64,000 bases of DNA, taken from positions 1 to 64,000 of the forward strand of contig CAWHKS010000014.1 in the NCBI GenBank assembly GCA_963829955.1, in the 5' to 3' direction. A program made the translations under genes and the position numbers. Below are positions 43,396 through 52,739 of this stretch, piece by piece. Below the pieces are notes generated by a model. That model was not told where the DNA came from and did not search any database. It saw only the letters and a program-made list of their open reading frames with translations. The stretch's first letter is position 1. Each line of letters opens with the position of its first letter. Origin of the DNA: DASTFY01 sp963829955 (GTDB lineage Bacteria; Actinomycetota; Acidimicrobiia; Acidimicrobiales; Ilumatobacteraceae).

Positions 43396-43521
43396 CCAGC
43401 CGGTCGCCGCCGCAGACATCCGAGAGAGCGGTTCTCGCGCGGCCCTCAATACCGGAAGCGGCAACAGATCCCCGCGAGAACCTGCGGACGGCCACAGCGG
43501 TCCGGGCGTCCGCCCGCGGCG

Positions 43522-44617
43522 TCACCGGAGGCGCAGCGAAACCTCGTTGGCCACCAGGCGGCCGGCCCGCGTGAGCACCACCCGGTCGCCGTCCGGTTCG
43601 ACGAGGCCCTCCGGCAGCTCGTCCACGGCCAACGCCGAATGGGGCACGCCGTCTCGCGTCCGCAGCGCCAGCTGCAAACCCTCGAGGCGCCGGGTCTCGG
43701 CGTCCAGGTCCTCGCCGGCCGCCTCCGCCGGCTCGCCCGCCCTGACGAGGCCGATGTACCGCTCGGGTGTCCGGACGTTCCACCAGCGCCGGCCGGCGCG
43801 GTGCGAGTGCGCGGCGCAGCCGAAGCCGAGGTAGTCGCCCTGGCTCCAATAGACCAGGTTGTGCCGGCACTCGTGACCAGGACGGGCCCAGTTGGAGATC
43901 TCATAGCAGGCCAGGCCCGCCTCCGCGAGCAGCGTGTCGGCGACTTCGTACTTGGCGGCCTGGTCGTCGTCGTCGGGGTAGCGGGAAGCGTCAAGGGCCA
44001 GCGGGGTCCCCGCCTCGACGGTCAGGCCGTAGGCCGAGACGTGGGGCGGGTCGAGCGCCAGCACGGAGCGGACGGTGTGCTCCCAGTCGGCAGGGGACTC
44101 CCCCACCGTGCCGTAGATGATGTCCAGGTTGAACGTCTCGAAGCCGGCCTCCCGGGCCAGCGCCACGCCGCGGCGCACGTTGTCCGGGTCGTGCGTGCGG
44201 CCCAACGCCGCCAGGACGTGCGGCACCATCGACTGCACGCCGAACGAGAGGCGGCTCACGCCGCCGGCGCGATACGTGGCGAGGAGCGCGGCCGTCACGT
44301 CGTCCGGGTTGCACTCGACGGTGACTTCGGCTCCGGGGGCGAGCGGCAGCGAGGCCAGCACCCGAGCCAGGTCGGCCGCGGGCACCAGGGAGGGGGTGCC
44401 GCCGCCCACGAACACGCTCGTCACGCTGTCGGGGCTGAGCCCACTGTGCGCACCGGTCGCCACAGCGGACGTGATCTCGGTCTGCACCGCGTCGAGGTAC
44501 TCGGCGATCAAGTGGTGGCGGTCCGTCCAGGTGGCGAACGCGGCAGTAGTCGCAGCGAGCCGCGCAGAACGGGATGTGGAGATAGACGCCGAATGGCGCT
44601 GCGGGCGTTGCCGTCAC
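43522..44617 (-). CDS. hemW: Radical SAM heme chaperone HemW, with +1 frameshift
   Basis: HemN-like radical SAM protein, now viewed as a heme chaperone rather than coproporphyrinogen oxidase. The start region VYLHIPFCAARCDYC has the CxxxCxxC cluster motif. One extra base at about 44541-44545 breaks the frame right after it; the next frame reads AFATWTDRHHLIAEYLDAVQ and continues normally (FVGGGTPSLV, VECNPDD, RLSFGVQSM) to the C-terminal HemN domain. The corrected length is about 364 residues. The GTG start overlaps the stop of the BldD-like gene. A sequence error is likely, since the rest is intact. Confidence 0.87.
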
Positions 44618-45162
44618 TCCTTCGGCGCGTTGGGGTTGAAGCGCAGACCCCACGCGTCGAGCTTACGGATCGCCTGGTCGATGGTGAGGTCGAACATGGC
44701 CGCCACCGCCCGCATGTCGTCCGCCCGGATCGTCAGCACCTTGCCGTTGAAGTCCCCGCGGGCGTGCTGGATCATCTTCAGGTAGCGGGCCAGCATCTCG
44801 AAGTTGGGCCCGTCCAGCTCGGCCAGGCGGCTGAGATCGACGGCCACCTTCTCCCCCGAGCCACCACGGTTGGCCGGCGGTGCGCCGTCGGTGTCGCCCG
44901 GATCGGGAAGCAGCTGGTCGACGGGCGCCTCGTAGATGAGCGCCAGCCGGGCCAGCCGGGGCACGGAGATCGCCCGCTCACCGCGTTCGTAGGCACCGAG
45001 CACCGACGCCTTGAACTCGCCGCTCGAGAGCTCCTCGACGGCGTCCAGCGACAGCTTCTTCTGCGCCCGGATCGACCGCAGGCGCTGGCCCACGAGCCGG
45101 GCGTAGGGGGAGCCGGCGCCGTCTTCGCCGGTGGGGTTCTCGGTTTCCATGTTCTTGACCAC
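44614..45162 (-). CDS. bldD: BldD-like transcriptional regulator with c-di-GMP-binding signature
   Basis: An N-terminal XRE-type helix-turn-helix (LVGQRLRSIRAQKKLSLDAV, then LGAYERGERAISVPRLARLA) and a C-terminal domain with RGD-x8-RADD at residues 135-149 (RGDFNGKVLTIRADD). That spacing matches the RGD-x8-RxxD signature through which Streptomyces BldD binds tetrameric cyclic di-GMP. Overall layout and length (182 residues) agree with BldD, which represses development genes. Start: the GTG at 45162 has a TACCAA/ACCAAT hexamer just upstream; the ATG at 45150 is the alternative. It overlaps hemW, and is followed upstream by rsmE after about 140 nt with no gene. Confidence 0.85.
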   Translation of the reverse strand: MVKNMETENPTGEDGAGSPYARLVGQRLRSIRAQKKLSLDAVEELSSGEFKASVLGAYERGERAISVPRLARLALIYEAPVDQLLPDPGDTDGAPPANRGGSGEKVAVDLSRLAELDGPNFEMLARYLKMIQHARGDFNGKVLTIRADDMRAVAAMFDLTIDQAIRKLDAWGLRFNPNAPKE

Positions 45163-45299
45163 GGAGGATTGGTACCACAAGGAAGACCACGCAGAGTGAA
45201 AAAGTGTCCTGCGATGGCGTGACCGCCGTCAGGGCCCCCGGATGGCGACCATCGGTGCATCGCCGACCGCGGAGGGTGGGCACCGACCACCGAGTGCGC

Positions 45300-45995
45300 T
45301 CAGCCGGATCGAGCAGGACGGAACCCGGCGACCAGCAGCACCCCGGCCGCGATGGCAGCCGTCTCGGACCGCAGGACGTGGGGCCCGAGCCCGACATGCG
45401 CCACCGATCCGTTGCCCATCGCCAGCTCTTCCGGCGTCCACCCACCCTCCGGACCGACGAGCACCGTTGGCCGGTCGAGCGCCCGCATCTCACCCGGGAC
45501 GGCGAGTGCCACCTCGTCACCGCCGCCGGCGACCATGTCGGCGAGATCCTCGACGTCGCAGACCTCCGGCAGCCACACCCGGCGGCTCTGCATGCCGGCG
45601 CTCCGCACAACGCGCCGGAGCCGCTCGACCGCCTCGGACCGCCGCGAGCCCGTCCAGCGCACCACGCTCCGGGCGCTGTGGAGCGGCACGATGCGGTCGA
45701 TCCCGACCTCCGTCAACGCCCGTACGATCAGGTCGGGCCGGTCGCCCTTCACTACCGCGAAGCCGACCGTCAGCGGCGGGCCGGCAGCGACCTCCGTCAC
45801 CGCGGACCCCATCGGCTGCAGCTCCGTTCCCAGCACGGCCGGACGCCAGCGGCCCGCTCCGTCCCCCACCGTGATCTCCGCGCCGGCCCGTAGGCGCAGC
45901 ACCCGCTCCAGATGGTGGCGGTCCGCGGCCTCAAGGCGGGGCTCGTCGAGCGACGAGACGTAGACGTGGGCCGCCGCCGTCCGAGGGTTCAGCAC
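45300..45995 (-). CDS. rsmE: 16S rRNA (uracil-1498-N3)-methyltransferase RsmE
   Basis: SPOUT-class, SAM-dependent methylation of U1498 in 16S rRNA. The N-terminal PUA-like domain (about 1-70, RHHLERVLRLRAGAEITVGDG) and the C-terminal knotted domain with VLVGPEGGWTPEEL and LGPHVLRSETAAIAA are characteristic. 231 residues, normal. It starts with GTG 23 nt after dnaJ, so they are co-transcribed, as in many bacteria. Confidence 0.92.
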   Translation of the reverse strand: MLNPRTAAAHVYVSSLDEPRLEAADRHHLERVLRLRAGAEITVGDGAGRWRPAVLGTELQPMGSAVTEVAAGPPLTVGFAVVKGDRPDLIVRALTEVGIDRIVPLHSARSVVRWTGSRRSEAVERLRRVVRSAGMQSRRVWLPEVCDVEDLADMVAGGGDEVALAVPGEMRALDRPTVLVGPEGGWTPEELAMGNGSVAHVGLGPHVLRSETAAIAAGVLLVAGFRPARSG

Positions 45996-46018
45996 GTCCA
46001 GACCGGTCGCTCACCAGG

Positions 46019-47149
46019 TCACGAGAAGGCGGACTTGATGCGGGACATGATGCCCTGCCCGCCGGGCGGCTCGACCGGTTCCCCCAGCTCTTCGGCCAGG
46101 CGCCGCATGAGCTCCTCCTGGGTCGGCGTGAGCTTCGTCGGGACGTCCACCACGAGCTCCGCCCGCAGGTCACCCCGCCCCCGCCCCCGCACCGCCGGGA
46201 CCCCACGACCGCGGAGCGTGAACACGCGGCCCGACTGTGTGCCGGCGGGGATGCGCAGCTCTTCCTCGCCGTCGAGGGTCGACAGGGTCACCGTGGTGCC
46301 CAGCGCCGCCTGCACGATCGAGACGTGGACGGTGGTCACCAGGTCGTTGTCGACCCGGTCGTACCGCTCGTGGGGCCGGACCCGGAGGTGGACGTACAGA
46401 TCGCCCGCTCCCCCACCGCGCGGACCGACCGCGCCGCGCCCGCCCAGCCGCAGCGTCGACCCGCTGTCGACCCCGGCGGGCACGTCCACCTGGAACGTCC
46501 GGTCCTCGATCAGCCGTCCGTGGCCTGCGCAGACCTCGCACGGCGTAACGATCACCTCGCCGAGACCGCTGCAGCGAGGGCAGGCCGACGCGGTGACCAT
46601 CTGGCCGAGCAGGCTCTGGCGCACCCGCCGGACCTGCCCCGTCCCCGCGCACTCGATGCAGGTCACGGGCTTCGTCCCCGGCTCGGCACCGAGCCCGTCG
46701 CAGTGCTCGCAGCGCACGGCAGTCTTGACGGTGACGGGGAGCGTCGTGCCGAAGACAGCGTCCTCGAAGCTGAGGTCGGCCTGGATCTCCAGGTCCTGCC
46801 CGCGCGGAGGTCCCGCGGGCCCTGACGAGCCCCCGCCGAAGGGATTGCCGCCGAAGAAAGCGTCGAACAGGTCGCCGAGCCCGCCGCCGGCGTTGAAGTA
46901 ATCCGCACCGCCGCGGCCCGACGCGCCGGCGACGCCCGCCTCCCCGTAGCGGTCGTAGCGGCCCCGCTGCTCGGGGTCGGACAGCACCTCGTACGCGCGG
47001 GAGACGGCCTTGAACCGCTCCTCGGCCTTGGCGTCACCGGGGTTGGCGTCCGGGTGGAGCTCCCGCGCCCGCTGCCGATAGGCGCGCTTGAGGTCCTCCG
47101 CCGAGGCGTCATGACGGACGCCGAGCAGCGCGTAGAAGTCCTCGGCCAT
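46019..47149 (-). CDS. dnaJ: Chaperone protein DnaJ
   Basis: DnaK co-chaperone. J domain with His-Pro-Asp at 32-34 (ELHPDANPGD), Gly/Phe-rich region (about 75-110, FFGGNPFGGG), four zinc-binding repeats (CEHCDGLG, CIECAGTG, CPRCSGLG, CEVCAGHG) and the C-terminal substrate-binding domains. The 376 residues fit the full-length type. TAGCCT lies 9 nt before the ATG. The gene lies 21 nt after hrcA, the usual hrcA-dnaJ order; no CIRCE operator is visible in the gap. Confidence 0.95.
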   Translation of the reverse strand: MAEDFYALLGVRHDASAEDLKRAYRQRARELHPDANPGDAKAEERFKAVSRAYEVLSDPEQRGRYDRYGEAGVAGASGRGGADYFNAGGGLGDLFDAFFGGNPFGGGSSGPAGPPRGQDLEIQADLSFEDAVFGTTLPVTVKTAVRCEHCDGLGAEPGTKPVTCIECAGTGQVRRVRQSLLGQMVTASACPRCSGLGEVIVTPCEVCAGHGRLIEDRTFQVDVPAGVDSGSTLRLGGRGAVGPRGGGAGDLYVHLRVRPHERYDRVDNDLVTTVHVSIVQAALGTTVTLSTLDGEEELRIPAGTQSGRVFTLRGRGVPAVRGRGRGDLRAELVVDVPTKLTPTQEELMRRLAEELGEPVEPPGGQGIMSRIKSAFS

Positions 47150-47158
47150 GTCGTCGTG

Positions 47159-47164
47159 AGGCTA
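47159..47164 (-). promoter_or_regulatory. -10 hexamer TAGCCT before dnaJ
   Basis: TAGCCT lies 9 nt upstream of the dnaJ ATG, in the hrcA-dnaJ gap; it may give dnaJ its own start. Confidence 0.4.
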
Positions 47165-47170
47165 CTGCGG

Positions 47171-48184
47171 CTACCCCTCGGACAGGCGCTCGCCGAGACG
47201 CTGGCTGACGACGTCGACGGCCGCCAGGGCCTGGGGGTAGTTCATGCGCGTCGGCCCGAGCAGGCCGACCGTGCCGACCGCCTCACCCTCCACGATGTAC
47301 GGCGCCACGACCACCGAGCACACAGCGAGCTGCTCGATCCCGTGCTCGGCGCCGATGGCCACGGACACGCCGCGATCGAGCATGTCGCGGATCAGCGACA
47401 CCACGACGTACTCCTGCTCGAGGGTGAGCAGGACGTTGCGCACGACGTCAACGGCATCGAACGCCGACGCCACGGAGGCCGTCCCGCCGATGTACAGGTG
47501 GTCATCGGGACGCTGGCTGCGGGACCGCAGCTCCTCGAGGCCACGCCGGGCCAGCCGGACGACGGGATCGTCGCCGTCGGGCGACGGCGGCAGTGACGCC
47601 TCCCCGAGGTCGGCGAGGCTCGAGCCTGCGCCGTGCCGGGCCAGCAGCGCCGACGCGCCGTCGACCACGACGTCGGAGACATCAGGCTCCCGCTCGAAGG
47701 TGGCGTTCTCGACGGTGCCGTTGGACAGCACCGCCACCAGCATGAGCTCGCGCTCCGACAGGGACACGAGCTGGACGGAGCGCACCTTGGCGATCTCAGC
47801 CGTCGAGGCGGTGACGACCGCGGTGTAGCTGGTCAGCTGGGTCAGCAGGCCGGTCGTGTGCTGCAGCATGCGCTCGAGCGCGCCGTGGGCCGTGGCGAAG
47901 AAGTCCCGCACCTGCTGGCTGCGGGCGTCGTCCAGGACGCCGGGCTGCGCGATCTCGTCCACATAGACCCGGTAGGCCTTGTCGGTCGGCACCCGCCCCG
48001 CCGAGGTGTACGGCTGGCGCAGATAGCCCTCCTGCTCCAGCACGGCCATCTCGTTGCGGATGGTCGCCGGGGAGACCTGGAGCGTGGCGTCGGCCGCCAC
48101 GTGCGAAGACCCGACGGGCTGCGCCGTCTCGATGTACTCACGGACGATGGCCCTGAGGATCTTGGACTTGCGTTCGTCGAGCAT
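47171..48184 (-). CDS. hrcA: Heat-inducible transcription repressor HrcA
   Basis: Represses groE/dnaK heat-shock operons through CIRCE sites. It opens LDERKSKILRAIVREYIETA; the winged-helix region (VSPATIRNEMAVLEQEGYL, HTSAGRVPTDK-like as TSAGRVPTDKAYR) and the GAF-like effector domain with the C-terminal GPTRMNYPQALAAVDVVSQ are typical. 337 residues, normal. ATG at 48184; a TAGCCT lies 22 nt upstream, so a short leader is possible. No CIRCE (TTAGCACTC-N9-GAGTGCTAA) is present upstream here. Confidence 0.93.
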   Translation of the reverse strand: MLDERKSKILRAIVREYIETAQPVGSSHVAADATLQVSPATIRNEMAVLEQEGYLRQPYTSAGRVPTDKAYRVYVDEIAQPGVLDDARSQQVRDFFATAHGALERMLQHTTGLLTQLTSYTAVVTASTAEIAKVRSVQLVSLSERELMLVAVLSNGTVENATFEREPDVSDVVVDGASALLARHGAGSSLADLGEASLPPSPDGDDPVVRLARRGLEELRSRSQRPDDHLYIGGTASVASAFDAVDVVRNVLLTLEQEYVVVSLIRDMLDRGVSVAIGAEHGIEQLAVCSVVVAPYIVEGEAVGTVGLLGPTRMNYPQALAAVDVVSQRLGERLSEG

Positions 48185-48227
48185 GAGGTCACCCCACTGG
48201 AGCCAGGCTATCCAGCAGGCTCTCGTG

Positions 48228-49586
48228 TCACCGGCCCTTGACGAGCCCGTAGCGGCGCAGCGACTCCGCCCGTTCCTCCCGGTGGTCGACCATCGGCGGG
48301 CGGTACCCGAGCGGGATCCCCCGCTTGGACTCCCACGGTGCGTGCACGTCGTTGCCGTCGACGTGGGCCAGCTCGGGGACCCAACGGCGGATGTACACAC
48401 CGTCCGGATCGAACCGCGTCGACTGCGTGACCGGGTTGAAGATGCGGAAGTAGGGAGCGGCATCGGTGCCCGTCCCCGCCGTCCATTGCCATCCGTGGCT
48501 GTTCGACGCGAGATCGCCGTCCACGAGATGCGCCATGAAGTGGCGGGCGCCCCACTGCCATGGCAGGTGCAGGTCCTTCACGAGGAAGCTGGCCACCACC
48601 ATCCGGATGCGGTTGTGCATCCATCCTCTCGCCAGGAGCTGGCGCATGCCGGCGTCAACGAGCGGATAGCCGGTCTCACCCCGCTGCCACACCTCGAAGC
48701 GGCGGCGCGCGTCGCTCCCCGTGTCGACGGGCATCGCGTCCATGCGCCGGTTGAGGTTCTCCCACCCGGAGCGCGGATGGTGGTGGAGGACGTCGGCGTA
48801 GAACTCGCGCCAGGCCAGTTCGGTCACGAAGACGCGCTCGGACTTCGACCCGCCGAGCTCATTCAGGAGCTGGCGCGGGTGGAGCATCCCGAAGCGCAGG
48901 TATGGAGACAGCCCGCTCGTGCCGGCGACGTCCGGCCGATCGCGTGCCGACGCGTAGCGGGCGAGCGCGCCCGAGGCGAACGCCTCCCATGCGGCGTGCG
49001 CCGTCTCCTCCCCCGCGGGAGGCAGCTCCGCGTCGGTGGCCGGTCGGCTCGGCAGCGGGTCCGACCCGATCTCCGGGCGGCCGCGCCACTCGGTCTGCGG
49101 CTCGGGCAGGGGCGTCGGCCAGCCCACCGCCCTCCACACCTTGGAGAACGGCGTGAACACCGCGTAGGGCGAGCCGTCGTCCTTCGTCACCGATCCCGGG
49201 TCGGTGGCATACGGCGAGCCGGATAGCACCAGCGACCGCGCATCGGCCTCGAGTGCAGCCGCGACCGAACGATCCCGCCGGTGGCCGTACGGACCGAAGT
49301 CGGCGGTGGCGTGCACGTCCCGGGCGCCGACCTCGGCGGCGAGCGCGGGGACAACGGTTGCCGGGTCACCGGTGCGCACGACCAGCGCGCCGCCCATGGC
49401 CTCGTCGAGCGCGGCCAGGCCCGACGACAGGAAGGCCAGCCGGGGCGCGCCGGCGCGCGACAGGAACACCGGGTCGAGCACGAACAGTGGCGTGACCGGC
49501 CCGTCGGCCGTCGCCGCGCTGAGCGCCGGATGGTCGGCCAGGCGGAGGTCACGCCGGAACCAGAGCACCGTCGGCGTCCGGCTCAT
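48228..49586 (-). CDS. phrB: Deoxyribodipyrimidine photolyase
   Basis: Light-driven repair of cyclobutane pyrimidine dimers, class I cryptochrome/photolyase family. The N-terminal antenna domain starts TVLWFRRDLRLADHPAL; FAD-binding signatures include TELAWREFYADVLHHHP, GYPLVDAGMRQLLARGWMHN and RIRMVVASFLVKDL; the Trp chain region HGWQWTAGTGTDAAPYFRIF is present. 452 residues, normal. It is part of a minus-strand run after an MFS gene. Confidence 0.93.
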   Translation of the reverse strand: MSRTPTVLWFRRDLRLADHPALSAATADGPVTPLFVLDPVFLSRAGAPRLAFLSSGLAALDEAMGGALVVRTGDPATVVPALAAEVGARDVHATADFGPYGHRRDRSVAAALEADARSLVLSGSPYATDPGSVTKDDGSPYAVFTPFSKVWRAVGWPTPLPEPQTEWRGRPEIGSDPLPSRPATDAELPPAGEETAHAAWEAFASGALARYASARDRPDVAGTSGLSPYLRFGMLHPRQLLNELGGSKSERVFVTELAWREFYADVLHHHPRSGWENLNRRMDAMPVDTGSDARRRFEVWQRGETGYPLVDAGMRQLLARGWMHNRIRMVVASFLVKDLHLPWQWGARHFMAHLVDGDLASNSHGWQWTAGTGTDAAPYFRIFNPVTQSTRFDPDGVYIRRWVPELAHVDGNDVHAPWESKRGIPLGYRPPMVDHREERAESLRRYGLVKGR

Positions 49587-49599
49587 GGCGCGACGAGGA

Positions 49600-50844
49600 T
49601 CAATGGACGGACTCGACGGGGACGGCTGGCACCGCGGCTGCCGATCGGTTCCGGACCTGCAGCGAGAGGGCGACGACGCCGACGCAGCCGAGGGCGATCA
49701 GACCGCCGTACGCGATCGACCAGCCCGCGCCGACGTGGTCGCCGATCCACCCGGTGATCGGCCCACCGATCGGGGTGGAGCCGAGGAAGGCCGTGGCCTG
49801 GAGGGCGAGCACCCGGCCCCGCATGTTCGCGGGGACCCGGGGCAGGATGATGCCGTTGGTGGAGGCGATGTAGCCGGCGCCGCCCATGCCCATCGGTATG
49901 GCGAGCACGAAGGCGACGGCCAGCGTCGGAGCGACGCCCATGAGCGTGGAGAACACACCGAGCAGGGTGAGCGTGGCCAGCATGGCCGCCATGCCGATGC
50001 GGCGCTGCGAGGCGATGATCAGCGAACCGGCGAAGCTGCCGAGGCTCGTGACCGCCAAGAGGAGCCCGAACGCCGTGACCCCGCCGTCCAGGTTGCGCGA
50101 CGACACCAGGAGCAGCGACACCCCGTAGTTGAACGCGAAGGTCGAGACCACGATCAGCACGATGAAGGTGGGCCGCAGCACGGGCTCGCGCCAGATGAAG
50201 CCGAGCGCCTCGCGCAGCGGACGGCCGCCTCGGGGCCTGGGCGTCATCGTGCGCAACTGGGTCGGGTTCATGAGGATCAGGCTGATGAGCACGGCCACGA
50301 ACGACAGGCCGTTGGCGATGAAGCACCAGCCGGTGCCCACGAGGCCGACGAGCACGGCGGCGAGTGCGGGGCCGAATACCCGGGAGCCGGTCATGACGGC
50401 CGTGTTCAGCGAAAGGACGTTGGGGATGTCCTCCTCGTCGACCAGCTCCGTCACCAGGCTGCGGCGGGCGGGGTTGTCGATGGCGGCCAATACGCCGAGC
50501 ACGACGGTCAGGCCGTAGACGAGCCCCAGGGTGACGGCCCCGGTCAGGTCGAGGATGCCGAGGAGGATGGCCTGCGCAGCCATGCCGGCCTGCGCGGCGA
50601 TGGTGAGGCGGCGCCGGTTCACCTGGTCGGCGAGCACACCGGCCCACGGACCGAGGAGCAGCAGCGGCAGGAACTGGCAGGCCAGTACCAGTCCCAACGA
50701 GGTGCCCTGACCGGACAGCCGGTAGACCAACCAGCCCTGCGCCGTCGACTGCATCCACGTGCCGCAGTTCGACACGAGCATCCCGGCGAAGAACAACCGG
50801 GCGTTCCGCTGCTTCAACGAGCGGAACGTCCCCAGCCGAGCCAT
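49600..50844 (-). CDS. MFS transporter (EntS/MFS_3-like)
   Basis: 414 residues with about 12 membrane helices. It opens FRSLKQRNARLFFAGMLVSN and GTWMQSTAQGWLVYRLSG, the common opening of MFS_3 exporters, with loop motif ADQVNRRRLTIAAQ. AAGGAGG precedes the ATG closely, one of the clear SD starts. Substrate unknown; family members export siderophores or drugs. It lies 13 nt before phrB and 43 nt after lepA. Confidence 0.85.
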   Translation of the reverse strand: MARLGTFRSLKQRNARLFFAGMLVSNCGTWMQSTAQGWLVYRLSGQGTSLGLVLACQFLPLLLLGPWAGVLADQVNRRRLTIAAQAGMAAQAILLGILDLTGAVTLGLVYGLTVVLGVLAAIDNPARRSLVTELVDEEDIPNVLSLNTAVMTGSRVFGPALAAVLVGLVGTGWCFIANGLSFVAVLISLILMNPTQLRTMTPRPRGGRPLREALGFIWREPVLRPTFIVLIVVSTFAFNYGVSLLLVSSRNLDGGVTAFGLLLAVTSLGSFAGSLIIASQRRIGMAAMLATLTLLGVFSTLMGVAPTLAVAFVLAIPMGMGGAGYIASTNGIILPRVPANMRGRVLALQATAFLGSTPIGGPITGWIGDHVGAGWSIAYGGLIALGCVGVVALSLQVRNRSAAAVPAVPVESVH

Positions 50845-50887
50845 CCCCTCCTTGCTACCGGATGTTCAGCCCGCGCGCACTCCTGAG

Positions 50888-52672
<1,785 letters not shown>

Positions 52673-52682
52673 GGCTCGATCG

Positions 52683-52688
52683 ATGCTA
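52683..52688 (-). promoter_or_regulatory. -10 hexamer TAGCAT before lepA
   Basis: TAGCAT lies 10 nt upstream of the ATG at 52672, within the same GTAGCATCG word found at 9676 and 59132. Confidence 0.45.
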
Positions 52689-52739
52689 CCGACGCCCCTC
52701 GTCCAGGCCCGGGAGGTTCACGCTCGCGCCGCGCCGCGC

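Noticed and set aside
43522..44617. Programmed frameshifting in hemW or the other shifted genes
   Set aside because: No slippery heptamer or downstream pseudoknot is evident at the break points, and none of these families is known to use recoding.
48185..48227. A CIRCE operator upstream of hrcA
   Set aside because: The gap and the hrcA-dnaJ gap were read on both strands; no TTAGCACTC/GAGTGCTAA repeat occurs.
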